Made by a program: the position numbers and the translations under genes | The notes under the pieces: model-generated | Told to the model about the DNA's origin: nothing | The model's database searches: none | Seen by the model: only the letters and a program-made list of their open reading frames with translations | DNA from: Phreatobacter sp. | Lineage (GTDB): Bacteria; Pseudomonadota; Alphaproteobacteria; Rhizobiales; Phreatobacteraceae | Length of the DNA: 64,000 nucleotides | Assembly: GCF_022843985.1 (NCBI RefSeq) | Contig: NZ_JALHMP010000006.1 | Coordinates: forward strand, 124,001 to 188,000 | Reading direction: 5' to 3' | In this document: piece by piece, positions 44,367 through 52,567 of the stretch | Layout of the letters: each line of letters opens with the position of its first letter | Numbering within the stretch: position 1 is the first letter of the stretch

Positions 44367-45075
44367 GGTCTTCGCCGCCGCCACCCTCTGCATCGGGCTC
44401 GCCGGAACCGGGATGGTCCTCGCACAGCAGCGCCCGGCGGCCCCCGCCGCCGGCACCGTTGCCGCCGCTGCACCTGTTGCCGCGTCGCAGAGGACAGGGC
44501 TCGGCCGGGAGGCCCACCCGGCCGAGGTCGCCGCCTGGGCGATCGCGATCCGTCCGGACGGACAGGGCTTGCCGCCAGGCAGTGGCAGCGTGAAGCAAGG
44601 CGAAGACATCTATCAGACCCAATGTGCCGCCTGTCACGGCGAGTTTGGCGAGGGTGCAGGGCGCTGGCCGGTTCTCGCCGGTGGTCGTGGATCGCTGAAG
44701 GGCGAGAGCCCGGAAAAGACACTGGGGTCCTTCTGGCCCTATCTCTCGACCACGTTCGACTACGTGCGCCGCGCCATGCCCTACGGTAACGCGCAGTCGC
44801 TCTCCAATGACGAGGTCTACGCCCTCACCGCTTATATCATGTACCTCAACGATCTGGTGCCGGAGAGCTTCGAACTGACGCGCGAGAACTTCACCTCCAT
44901 CCCGATGCCCAATGTCGGCGGCTTCTACGACGACGATCGCGAGACGACGGAGCGAGCTTTCTGGACCCCGAACCCCTGCATGACCAACTGCCGCCCCACG
45001 GCGCCGAAGGTAACCGGCCGCGCCCGGATGATCGACGTCACCCCCGAGGGGCGCAGTGGCCCGAGGGTCGAATGA
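44350..45075 (+). CDS. soxD: Sulfane dehydrogenase cytochrome subunit SoxD (short, monohaem)
   Basis: A 241-residue exported c-type cytochrome that accepts electrons from SoxC. A signal peptide ends near VLAQQ, an alanine-rich linker follows, and the only haem motif is CAACH at residues 92-96; the conserved domain includes GRWPVLAGGRGSLKGESPEK and the probable Met ligand MPYGNAQSLSNDE. Diheme SoxD of Paracoccus is much longer, so this form lacks the second haem domain. The ATG at 44350 has GGGGAGA seven bases upstream and starts inside soxC. The next cytochrome gene overlaps its stop by ATGA. Confidence 0.92.
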   Translation: MSRSAKVFAAATLCIGLAGTGMVLAQQRPAAPAAGTVAAAAPVAASQRTGLGREAHPAEVAAWAIAIRPDGQGLPPGSGSVKQGEDIYQTQCAACHGEFGEGAGRWPVLAGGRGSLKGESPEKTLGSFWPYLSTTFDYVRRAMPYGNAQSLSNDEVYALTAYIMYLNDLVPESFELTRENFTSIPMPNVGGFYDDDRETTERAFWTPNPCMTNCRPTAPKVTGRARMIDVTPEGRSGPRVE

Positions 45076-45401
45076 CCACGGGCCGACGATCCCCCGCGCT
45101 GGCCTGGCTCGCAGTCCTGCCGATGGCTATCGCGCTGTCGGCGACAGGGCGTGCCGGAGATCTTGCCCTCGGCGAGTACCTGTCGGCCGAATGCGTCACC
45201 TGCCACCAGATCTCGGGGCGCCAGGTAGCGGGAATTCCCGCCATCATCGGCCTCCCTGAGGAGGCTTTCGTCGCGATGATGGACAGCTACCGCCGGCGCG
45301 AGCGCGAGAACCAGGTCATGCAGGCCATGGCGGTCAGGCTGTCGTCAGAGGAAGTGGCGGCCCTCGCCGCCTATTTCGGCAGCCTCAAACCAAGCCAATA
45401 G
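45072..45401 (+). CDS. Small c-type cytochrome, FccA/SoxE-like
   Basis: A 109-residue exported cytochrome. A signal peptide ends near ATGRA, and the haem motif CVTCHQISGRQ is at 41-45. The C-terminal half (QVMQAMAVRLSSEEVAALAA then YFGSL) contains the Met-ligand and helix pattern of flavocytochrome c sulfide dehydrogenase cytochrome subunits. It is coupled to soxD by an ATGA overlap and lies two genes before the FccB-like flavoprotein, so it is most likely the electron acceptor of that enzyme. An alternative is that it replaces the missing second haem domain of SoxD. Confidence 0.8.
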   Translation: MTTGRRSPALAWLAVLPMAIALSATGRAGDLALGEYLSAECVTCHQISGRQVAGIPAIIGLPEEAFVAMMDSYRRRERENQVMQAMAVRLSSEEVAALAAYFGSLKPSQ

Positions 45402-45431
45402 CGGCCAAGGGACGCGGAAACGGAGCAGACC

Positions 45432-45941
45432 ATGGCGGGCATCGATCGCAGAATTCTCCTGGGAGGCGCCGCCCTCGCATCGGCCGTGACCATGACGCCC
45501 GTGCGCGCGACCCCGATGCTGCAACTCTCCGACCTGAAGAAGGAGGCGGACGTCGCCTGCCTCTACCATTGCGACTTCGGCGACCCGCCGCGCTTCGTCC
45601 AGATGCTGACCAATATCAGCAATCACTTTTCCGCCTATGGCGCCGATCCCTTCGCCGTCCAAATCGTCATCGTCGCCCACGGCGCGGGGGTCAAGTTCTT
45701 CCTGGAGAGCCTGGAAGGCACCAGTTGGCGGGACGAGGCCATGGTGCCCCAGATTTTCGACCGCGTTCTCGCCCAGGCAAAGAACGGCCTGAAGGCGCAT
45801 CTGTGCGACATCACCTTCCAGCGGCTCAACATCGACCGCTCAAAGGTCAGGAAGGCCGATTTCATCACCTTCGTCCCCTCGGGCGTCGCCACCGTGGCGG
45901 CCTTGCAGGGCAAGGGCTACGCCTACCTCAAAATCGGATAG
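45432..45941 (+). CDS. Exported DsrE-like sulfur-carrier-type protein
   Basis: A 169-residue protein with a leader of the Tat or Sec type (GIDRRILLGGAALASAVTM) and a DsrE/DsrF-like alpha-beta domain: ACLYHCDFGDPPRFVQMLTN, VIVAHGAGVKFFLESL, then HLCDITFQRLNID and ITFVPSGVATVAALQGKGYA. Cysteines sit in the first strand and before the ITF motif; in DsrE-type carriers the cysteine in the later position accepts sulfane sulfur. Placement between the FccA-like cytochrome and the FccB-like flavoprotein suggests it carries or buffers sulfur in the periplasm. Substrate and partner are inferred. Confidence 0.8.
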   Translation: MAGIDRRILLGGAALASAVTMTPVRATPMLQLSDLKKEADVACLYHCDFGDPPRFVQMLTNISNHFSAYGADPFAVQIVIVAHGAGVKFFLESLEGTSWRDEAMVPQIFDRVLAQAKNGLKAHLCDITFQRLNIDRSKVRKADFITFVPSGVATVAALQGKGYAYLKIG

Positions 45942-45996
45942 ACCAACCGTTAACAAGCCGGGACAACCAGCCAGAACAACAATGGGAGGACGACAC

Positions 45997-47271
45997 ATGA
46001 CGATCCATCGCAGACATTTCCTCGCAACGGGCGGCGCCATCGCGGCCCTGACCCTCGGCGCACCCGCCCTTCTCGGCCAGGCCCGCGCGCGCGTTGTCGT
46101 GGTCGGTGGCGGACCCGGCGGCGTGACGGCGGCCAAGTATATCGCCAAGGACGCCCGCAATGCCATCGACGTCGTGCTGGTCGAGCCACAGCGCCAGTTC
46201 ACCACCTGCTTCCATTCCAATCTCTATCTCGGCGGCTATCGCTCCTTCGAATCGATCACTCACGCCTATGACAAGGTCTCTGCCGCCAACGGCTTCCGGA
46301 TGAACCAGCAGATGGCGATACGCGTCGACCGGGAGAAGAAGGAGGTCGTCCTCGCCGACGGCTCGCGCCTCGGCTACGATCGCCTCGTCCTGTCGCCCGG
46401 CATCGACCTGAAATACGATTCCGTCCCCGGCTGGGGCCGCGAGCATGAAGAGGTGATGCCGCATGCCTGGCGCGCCGGACCGCAGACCCGGCTGCTCAAG
46501 GCCAGGCTGGATGCCGTTCCCGACGGAGGCGTCATCGTCATGATCGCGCCGCCCAATCCCTACCGCTGCCCGCCAGGCCCCTATGAGCGCGTCTCAATGA
46601 TGGCGCACCAGTTGAAGGCCACCGGCCGGACGCGGTCCAAGATCATTGTCCTCGATCCGAAGGAAAGCTTTTCCAAACAGGGGCTGTTCCAGGAGGGCTG
46701 GGAGAAGCACTACCCAGGTATGGTCGAATGGATCGGGCCGAAGATCCATGACGGCATCAAGTCGGTCGACCCAAAGACCAACACTGTCGTCACCGGCTTC
46801 GAGACCTATGACAAGGTCGCCCTCGTCAACGTCATCCCGGCGCAGATGGCCGGAGCCATTGCCCGCGATGCGGGCCTCGCCAACGCCTCCGGCTTCTGCC
46901 CCATCGATCCCGCCTCGATGAAGTCGGCCAATGATCCGAACATCTATGTTCTCGGCGATTCCTGCATTGCCGGCGACATGCCGAAATCGGGTTTCTCGGC
47001 CAACAGCCAGGCGAAGGTCGCCGCCCTCATGGTCCGCGGCGAACTCGCAGGTGCCCGCACTTTCCCCGCCCGCTACGCGAACACCTGCTGGAGCCTCATC
47101 CAGACCGACGATACCGTGAAGGTCGGCGGCCGCTACGAGGCGAAGGACGGCAAGATCACGGCGGTGGAGACCTTCATCTCCAAGACCGGCGAGACGGCCG
47201 AACTGCGCAAGCAGACCCAGGAAGAGAACATGGGCTGGTATGCCGGCATCATCGCTGACATGTTCACGTGA
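45997..47271 (+). CDS. soxF: Flavocytochrome c sulfide dehydrogenase flavoprotein (SoxF/FccB)
   Basis: A 424-residue exported flavoprotein that oxidises sulfide and passes electrons to a c-type cytochrome. A Tat leader (IHRRHFLATGGAIAALTLGA) precedes the FAD fold (RVVVVGGGPGGVTAAKYI). Cys71 in FTTCFHSNLYLGG matches the residue that binds FAD covalently in FccB; the redox cysteines are in NPYRCPPGPYERV and SGFCPIDPAS. The C-terminal FCSD domain (YANTCWSLI) is present. The start at 45997 has GGGAGG 7 bases upstream. The cytochrome partner is probably the gene at 45072. Confidence 0.93.
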   Translation: MTIHRRHFLATGGAIAALTLGAPALLGQARARVVVVGGGPGGVTAAKYIAKDARNAIDVVLVEPQRQFTTCFHSNLYLGGYRSFESITHAYDKVSAANGFRMNQQMAIRVDREKKEVVLADGSRLGYDRLVLSPGIDLKYDSVPGWGREHEEVMPHAWRAGPQTRLLKARLDAVPDGGVIVMIAPPNPYRCPPGPYERVSMMAHQLKATGRTRSKIIVLDPKESFSKQGLFQEGWEKHYPGMVEWIGPKIHDGIKSVDPKTNTVVTGFETYDKVALVNVIPAQMAGAIARDAGLANASGFCPIDPASMKSANDPNIYVLGDSCIAGDMPKSGFSANSQAKVAALMVRGELAGARTFPARYANTCWSLIQTDDTVKVGGRYEAKDGKITAVETFISKTGETAELRKQTQEENMGWYAGIIADMFT

Positions 47272-47352
47272 TCCGGCCCTATGGCCCCGGCAGTACAAAG
47301 ACCGTGATGGCGGCCTCCGCCATCCCACGTTCCCACGCAAAGGATTTCGCCC

Positions 47353-47808
47353 ATGCGCATCGCCGCCCTCGCCGCCCTCGTTGCGACGACCACCATGCTG
47401 TCCCCCCTGATGGCGCAGGCTCCTGCGCCGACCGCACCCGCGGCGCCGGCCGCCGCCGCTGCGCCAGCAGCCGGCGATGCCGCAGCCGGCGAGCGGGTTT
47501 TCGCCCAGTGCCGCGCCTGCCATCAGGTCGGCGAAACGGCGCGCAACGTGGTCGGCCCGCAGCTCAACGGCCTCTTCGGCCGGAAGGCAGGCACCGTCGC
47601 CGGCTTCAACTATTCACCGGCCTTCAAGACCCCGGCCGTGGCGGAGAAAGTCTGGTCGCCGGAGAATTTCGCCGTCTACATCCGCAACCCGCGCGAAGTC
47701 ACGCCGGGCACGCGCATGGTTTTTGCCGGCATTCGCAGCGACACGCAGATCGCCGACCTGACCGCCTACCTCCGGCAGTTCGCCGCTGACGGCAAGCGCA
47801 CGCAGTGA
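47353..47808 (+). CDS. Class I cytochrome c (c2/c550-like)
   Basis: A 151-residue periplasmic cytochrome. A signal peptide ends at LMAQ, an alanine/proline-rich linker runs to about residue 45, and the haem motif CRACHQVG is at 53-57. Further family features are NVVGPQLNGLFGRKAG and the Met-ligand region TPGTRMVFAGI. Its position at the end of the sox operon suggests it takes electrons from SoxAX, SoxCD and SoxF to a terminal oxidase. AGGA lies about 9 bases upstream. Confidence 0.92.
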   Translation: MRIAALAALVATTTMLSPLMAQAPAPTAPAAPAAAAAPAAGDAAAGERVFAQCRACHQVGETARNVVGPQLNGLFGRKAGTVAGFNYSPAFKTPAVAEKVWSPENFAVYIRNPREVTPGTRMVFAGIRSDTQIADLTAYLRQFAADGKRTQ

Positions 47809-47821
47809 CATGCATCGAGAG

Positions 47822-47857
47822 CGGCCCGCGCTCCGGTCGGAACCGGGGCGCGGGCCG
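47822..47857 (+). terminator. Strong hairpin between convergent cytochrome c and RND genes
   Basis: Perfect 10-base inverted repeat CGGCCCGCGC / GCGCGGGCCG with a 16-base loop that itself can pair (CCGGT/ACCGG). It is followed by TTGTCGTTT. It lies 13 bases past the cytochrome stop and about 30 bases past the RND stop, so it may end both transcripts. Confidence 0.75.
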
Positions 47858-47889
47858 TTGTCGTTTGGCACCTGAGCCACCTGTCCATC

Positions 47890-50800
47890 TCAGGCGAGCC
47901 TGCCCCGATCCCCGCGCAGCACCACATAGATCGCCGGAATCACCAGGACGGTCAGCAGCGTCGATGACGCCAGCCCGAACAGCAGCGAGATCGCCAGCCC
48001 CTGGAAGATCGGATCCGTCAGGATGGTCACCGCCCCGATCATGGCGGCGAGCGCCGTTAGCAGGATCGGCTTGAAGCGGATGGCTCCGGCGTCCAGCAGG
48101 ACGTCGGTGAGCGGGCGCCCGGGCGTCCGGGCGTGGCGGATGAAATCGACCAGCAGGATCGAGTTGCGCACGATGATTCCCGCGAGCGCGATGAAGCCGA
48201 TCATCGAGGTCGCCGAGAATGGCGCATTGAACAGCCAGTGGCCAACCATGATGCCGATGAAGGTCAACGGGATGGGCGTCAGGATGACCAGCGGGACCTT
48301 GAATGAACCGAACTGCATCACGACCAGGATATAGATGGCGAGCAGCGCCACGATGAAGGCGGCGCCCATGTCGCGGAACGTCACCCAGGTCACCTCCCAT
48401 TCGCCGTCCCAGAGCAGCACCGGCTTCGTCGTGTCGACGGGCTGGCCGTTGAGCGCGATGATGGGCTTGGGCACAAGACCCCAGTCCGCCGCATCGATGG
48501 CGCGCTGCACGGCGATCATGCCGTAGAGCGGCGCCTCGAAGGCCCCCGCCAACTCGGCCGTCACCATCTCGGCGGCGCGACCGTTGCGGCGGTAGATTGG
48601 CAGCGACGTGGTCTCGCGGGTCAGGCGGACGACGTCGCCGAGTTCGACCACGGACCGGTCACCCGGCAGGATATTGGCCGGAACTGGAGTGGCCAGCGCC
48701 CGCTCGTCGATGACGAGACCGCTCTTGGCCGGTGCAAGCCGGATCGGGATCGGCTGGCGCCCGCCGCCGCGGTGTGAATAGCCAACCGTCGTGCCGCCGA
48801 AGAGCATGCGGATCGTGTTGAAGACGTCGGATTGCTCGACGCGGTGGAATTCGAGCGCATCATCGGCGACCGTCAGCCGAAGCCGCTCGGCGGCAGTGCC
48901 GAAACTGTCGTCGACGTCAACGATGAAGGGCACAGAGGCGAAGGCCTCGCGCACCTTGGTCGCCACCTGCCGCCGCGTCTCGGCATCGGGCCCGTAGATC
49001 TCGGCGAGCAGCGTCGCCATGACCGGCGGTCCGGGCGGTGGTTCGACCACCTTTACCGCCGTGCGCGGTGGCAGGGTGACCGCGCGCAGCGTCTCGCGGA
49101 CCTGGAGCGCGATATCGTGGCTGGCGCGCTTGCGCCTGTCCTTGGCCACGAGGTTCAGCTGCAGGTCGCCCATCTGCGGCTCGTTGCGCAGGTAGGAATG
49201 CCGCACCAGCCCGTTGAAGTTGAAGGGCGCGGCCGTGCCGGCATGGCTCTGGATCGAGTCGATTTCGGCGACCCCCGACAGGCGCGCCGCCAACTCCTGC
49301 AGGATCCGGTCAGTTTCCTCGACCGACGTCCCCCGGGGCAGGTCCACGACGACGCCGAGTTCGGACTTGTTGTCGAAGGGCAGCAGCTTCACCGTGACGT
49401 GCTGCGTGTAGAACAGTGCCATCGAGCCCAGCGTCGCAACGCCGACAAGGATGAGGAACATCCAGGCTCGGCCCTTGGAGGCGAGGATCGGCACCGCCGC
49501 TCGCCGATAGGCACGCCCCAGAAGCCCGCCATCGTCGCTGCCGTGGCCGCCACCGGCATGGTCGCCGCCGCCATGGGCCTTGCCGAACTTCAGCATCAGC
49601 CAAGGCGTCACCATGACCGCGACGAAGAATGAGAAGACCATGGCCGCCGAGGCATTGGCGGGGATAGGGCTCATATAGGGTCCCATCATGCCCGAGACGA
49701 AGAGCATGGGGAGCAGCGCCGCCACCACGGTCAGGGTTGCGACGATGGTGGGATTGCCGACCTCGCCCACCGCATCGATCGCCGCCTGAACGCGCGGCCG
49801 TCCGTCTTTCATCGCCCAGTGGCGGGCGATGTTCTCGATGACGACGATCGCATCGTCAACGAGGATACCGATCGAGAAGATCAGCGCGAAGAGACTGACG
49901 CGGTTGAGCGTGTAGCCCATGATCCAGGCGGCGAAGAGCGTCAGGAGGATCGTGACGGGAATGACGATGGCGACAACAAGGGCCTCGCGCCAGCCGATAG
50001 CCACCCAGACCAGCAGGACGATGGAGATCGTCGCCAGGGCGAGGTGGAACAGCAGCTCGTTGGCCTTTTCGTTGGCGGTCTCGCCGTAGTCGCGCGTCAC
50101 ATGGACGGCGATATCGCCAGGCACGACATTGCCTTCGAGCCGCTTCACCGCGGCGAGGATGTCGTGGGCCACCGTCACCGCATTGGCCCCGGCCCGCTTT
50201 GCGATGGCCAGCGAGACGGCCGGCGCCCGGTCGAAGCCGCCCTGCCCGTTGCGCGCCAGATGCGAGACACGCGTTTCGGCGGTCTCGGTGGCGAGCAGGA
50301 CGCGCGCGACGTCGCGCACATAGACCGGGCGGCCGTCGCGCGTCGTCACGAGGAGATTGCCGATCTCGGGCAGGCCGCTGAGCGTCTGTCCGGCGACGAG
50401 TCCGATCTGGCGACTACCGTCACGGATCGTCGCGGCGGAAAAAGCCCGGTTCGCGGCTTCCACCTTGGCGGCCAGCGCCTGCAGCGTCAGCCCGGCGCGG
50501 GCCAGAAGCTCCGGATCAGGTTCGACGCGGATCTCCTCGGGCTGCTGGCCCACCAGATAGGTCAGGCCGATATTGTCGAGTTGGGAAATCGCCACCTGCA
50601 ATTCGCGGGCGACGCGCGTCAGGTCGTTGGCGCTCCAGCGATCGACGGCGCCGGGTTTGGCCGCCAGCGTCAAGACCATGATGGCCACGTCGTCGATGCC
50701 ACGGCCAACGATCAGCGGCTCGGGGATCCCGGTCGGCAGGCGGTCGAGATTGGCGCGCAGCTTCTCGTGGACCCGCAGGATCGCCGCATCCGCCGAGGTG

Positions 50801-51120
50801 CCGACGAGGAAGCGCGCCGTCACCAGCGTGCCGTCGTCACGGGTCGTCGAATAGACATGCTCGACGCCGTTGATCGATTTGACCAGCGTTTCCAGCGGCT
50901 CGGTCACCAGCTTGACCGCATCCTCGGCCTTCAGTCCGTCGGCGCGCACGTGGATGTCGACCATCGGCACCGAGATCTGTGGCTCCTCCTCGCGCGGCAG
51001 CGTCACCAGTGCGACCATGCCGAGCACGAGCGAGGCGAGCAGGAAGAGCGGGGTCAGCGGCGAGGTGATGAAGGCGCGGGTCAGGGCGCCGGCAATGCCC
51101 AGTTTCGGTGTCTCGGTCAC
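47890..51120 (-). CDS. RND-family efflux transporter permease
   Basis: A 1076-residue inner-membrane RND pump with the usual 12-helix, two-porter-domain layout. The N terminus (FITSPLTPLFLLASLVLGMV then TLPREEEPQISVPMVDI) and the helix 4 segment FALIFSIGILVDDAIVVIEN, with its proton-relay aspartates, are intact. The middle carries a histidine/glycine-rich insert (GGGDHAGGGHGSDDGG). The overall type is HAE1/CzcA-like; the substrate is unknown. It overlaps its adaptor gene by 4 bases. The operon diverges from SQR across a SqrR-type operator, which suggests export of a sulfur-related compound. Confidence 0.92.
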   Translation of the reverse strand: MTETPKLGIAGALTRAFITSPLTPLFLLASLVLGMVALVTLPREEEPQISVPMVDIHVRADGLKAEDAVKLVTEPLETLVKSINGVEHVYSTTRDDGTLVTARFLVGTSADAAILRVHEKLRANLDRLPTGIPEPLIVGRGIDDVAIMVLTLAAKPGAVDRWSANDLTRVARELQVAISQLDNIGLTYLVGQQPEEIRVEPDPELLARAGLTLQALAAKVEAANRAFSAATIRDGSRQIGLVAGQTLSGLPEIGNLLVTTRDGRPVYVRDVARVLLATETAETRVSHLARNGQGGFDRAPAVSLAIAKRAGANAVTVAHDILAAVKRLEGNVVPGDIAVHVTRDYGETANEKANELLFHLALATISIVLLVWVAIGWREALVVAIVIPVTILLTLFAAWIMGYTLNRVSLFALIFSIGILVDDAIVVIENIARHWAMKDGRPRVQAAIDAVGEVGNPTIVATLTVVAALLPMLFVSGMMGPYMSPIPANASAAMVFSFFVAVMVTPWLMLKFGKAHGGGDHAGGGHGSDDGGLLGRAYRRAAVPILASKGRAWMFLILVGVATLGSMALFYTQHVTVKLLPFDNKSELGVVVDLPRGTSVEETDRILQELAARLSGVAEIDSIQSHAGTAAPFNFNGLVRHSYLRNEPQMGDLQLNLVAKDRRKRASHDIALQVRETLRAVTLPPRTAVKVVEPPPGPPVMATLLAEIYGPDAETRRQVATKVREAFASVPFIVDVDDSFGTAAERLRLTVADDALEFHRVEQSDVFNTIRMLFGGTTVGYSHRGGGRQPIPIRLAPAKSGLVIDERALATPVPANILPGDRSVVELGDVVRLTRETTSLPIYRRNGRAAEMVTAELAGAFEAPLYGMIAVQRAIDAADWGLVPKPIIALNGQPVDTTKPVLLWDGEWEVTWVTFRDMGAAFIVALLAIYILVVMQFGSFKVPLVILTPIPLTFIGIMVGHWLFNAPFSATSMIGFIALAGIIVRNSILLVDFIRHARTPGRPLTDVLLDAGAIRFKPILLTALAAMIGAVTILTDPIFQGLAISLLFGLASSTLLTVLVIPAIYVVLRGDRGRLA

Positions 51121-52118
51121 GGCAGGATCACCCGGTCGCCGGACCTGAGCCCGGTGAGAATCTCGCGGCGGGGACCGGCCGGCGTGTCAACCACCCCGCC
51201 GGTGATGACCGCGACGTCGCGTTCCCCCGTCGCGGTCGCAACGCGGATGAAGTCGATGCCGGCGCGCAGGACCACGGCAGCGTCGGGCACCGCCAGGACC
51301 TGACGGGTGGCCACGGGAACGCGCACCAGCACCCGCTCACCGACAAACCGGTCGGGCAGACCATCCACCGCGACATCGGCGATGACGCGGCCGGATTCGA
51401 TCTGGGGATAGACTTTCTCGATGGTGCCGCGCGTCGCTGGCCCCGCGAGGCGCGAGTCGCCGTCGCCAATCTCGACGGTCGCTCCCACCTTCAAGAGTGG
51501 CGCATGCCGTTCCGGGATGGCGAGGCGCAGGAAGAGTCCGCCTGCGGCGATGGTAGCGACCTGCTCGCCTGGCAGCACCACCGATCCACGGCGCATCGGC
51601 ACGGTCAGCACACGCCCGGCGGCGGGTGCGACGACGGAGCCCTCGGTTGCCTGCTGCAGGACGACCGCACGTTCGGCCTCCGCCTGGTTCATCTGGTTGG
51701 TGAGGACGTCGACCTGGGTGCGCAACTGGTCGACGCGCTGCTGCGTCGCCGCGCCACGGGCCAGGAGTGCGGTTGTCCGCTCAAGCTCGACTTTGGCATT
51801 GTCGAGCTGCGAGGAGACGGCGCGGATGCGCGCATCGGCGGCGTTCAGTTGCAGCGCGAGCTTCTCGTCGACAACGCGGGCAATGGGCCGTCCCGCCTCC
51901 ACCACGGATCCCTCGGTCACGTCGAGCTCGACCAAAGTCCCGCCGATGCGCGAGCGGGCAGGCACGACGAACCGGCTCTCGATCCGTCCATAGACGGCTT
52001 TGCTGTCCACCACGGCGACGGGGCGGACAACCTCTTCGGCCGCGAAGAGACCCGCGGTGGGCACAACCGCCGCGGCCAGGCCGACGATGCCGGAGATCAG
52101 GAAATGGCGCACGCACAT
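51117..52118 (-). CDS. RND periplasmic adaptor (membrane fusion protein)
   Basis: A 333-residue HlyD/AcrA-type adaptor that joins the RND pump to an outer-membrane channel such as TolC. A signal peptide ends near GLFAAEE; the lipoyl half-motifs are GGTLVELDVTEGSVVEAGRP and VVAPAAGRVLTVPMRRGSVV, separated by a coiled-coil hairpin (LNAADARIRAVSSQLDNAKV onwards). The C-terminal beta-barrel ends in GLRSGDRVILP. The ATG at 52118 is chosen because GAGGA lies upstream and a longer start would overlap the DUF2892 gene. Confidence 0.92.
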   Translation of the reverse strand: MCVRHFLISGIVGLAAAVVPTAGLFAAEEVVRPVAVVDSKAVYGRIESRFVVPARSRIGGTLVELDVTEGSVVEAGRPIARVVDEKLALQLNAADARIRAVSSQLDNAKVELERTTALLARGAATQQRVDQLRTQVDVLTNQMNQAEAERAVVLQQATEGSVVAPAAGRVLTVPMRRGSVVLPGEQVATIAAGGLFLRLAIPERHAPLLKVGATVEIGDGDSRLAGPATRGTIEKVYPQIESGRVIADVAVDGLPDRFVGERVLVRVPVATRQVLAVPDAAVVLRAGIDFIRVATATGERDVAVITGGVVDTPAGPRREILTGLRSGDRVILP

Positions 52119-52128
52119 CGTCCCATCC

Positions 52129-52332
52129 TCACTTGAACGCACAACCCGTCTTCAGGCCCATCGCCTTGAAGATCATGGCGGCAGGGCAAAACCCGGTGAA
52201 CCCGGCCTGCAGCATGTTGACGCCGACGAAGGCGTTCAAGGCAAGGAACCATGGCGAAACGAGATAGGCGAGGGCCAACGAGATGAGGATCATCAGGCCG
52301 GCGAAGCTGAGGACGGCGTTGTCGATGGTCAT
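52129..52332 (-). CDS. DUF2892 (YgaP-type) small membrane protein
   Basis: A 67-residue protein with two hydrophobic helices (LSFAGLMILISLALAYLVSP and the second with FVGVNMLQAGFTGFCPAAMI). It matches the transmembrane module of YgaP, which elsewhere is fused to rhodanese domains; the conserved GFCP cysteine is present, with another cysteine close to the C terminus (GCAFK). The start at 52332 has GGGGGAG upstream. It is the first gene of the pump operon, 10 bases before the adaptor, and lies opposite the SQR-rhodanese operon, which fits a sulfur-transfer role. Confidence 0.85.
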   Translation of the reverse strand: MTIDNAVLSFAGLMILISLALAYLVSPWFLALNAFVGVNMLQAGFTGFCPAAMIFKAMGLKTGCAFK

Positions 52333-52438
52333 GGAACTCCCCCTGTGAGGTGTTTGAGATGGATCACCGCGGTCGTGGCGTCGTTGCGGTAGATGCTTGA
52401 CGTCCCCCGGGGTGCTCAGGTAACAGCATCCATGTAAT

Positions 52439-52458
52439 ATATTCAAATATGCGAATAT
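52439..52458 (+). promoter_or_regulatory. SqrR-type operator between pump and SQR operons
   Basis: Perfect inverted repeat ATATTC, eight-base spacer AAATATGC, GAATAT in the 235-base divergent gap. The arrangement ATTC-N8-GAAT is the one I recall for persulfide-responsive ArsR repressors of the SqrR type. It can control both directions: the DUF2892-adaptor-RND operon to the left and the SQR operon to the right. The related site at 35852-35871 shares the core ATATGCGAAT. Confidence 0.75.
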
Positions 52459-52567
52459 CAAGGGGCCTTGGCGGCGGAACCAGCGAGACACGTGCATGTG
52501 TCCCATCCGAAAACCGCGACCGAACGCCACAAGGCCGCAGCAAGCCGCCACGTCTGGGGAGACAACG

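Noticed and set aside
43032-44609. A 525-residue open frame antisense to soxC and soxD
   Set aside because: The sox genes have complete motifs and ribosome-binding sites; the antisense frame has none.
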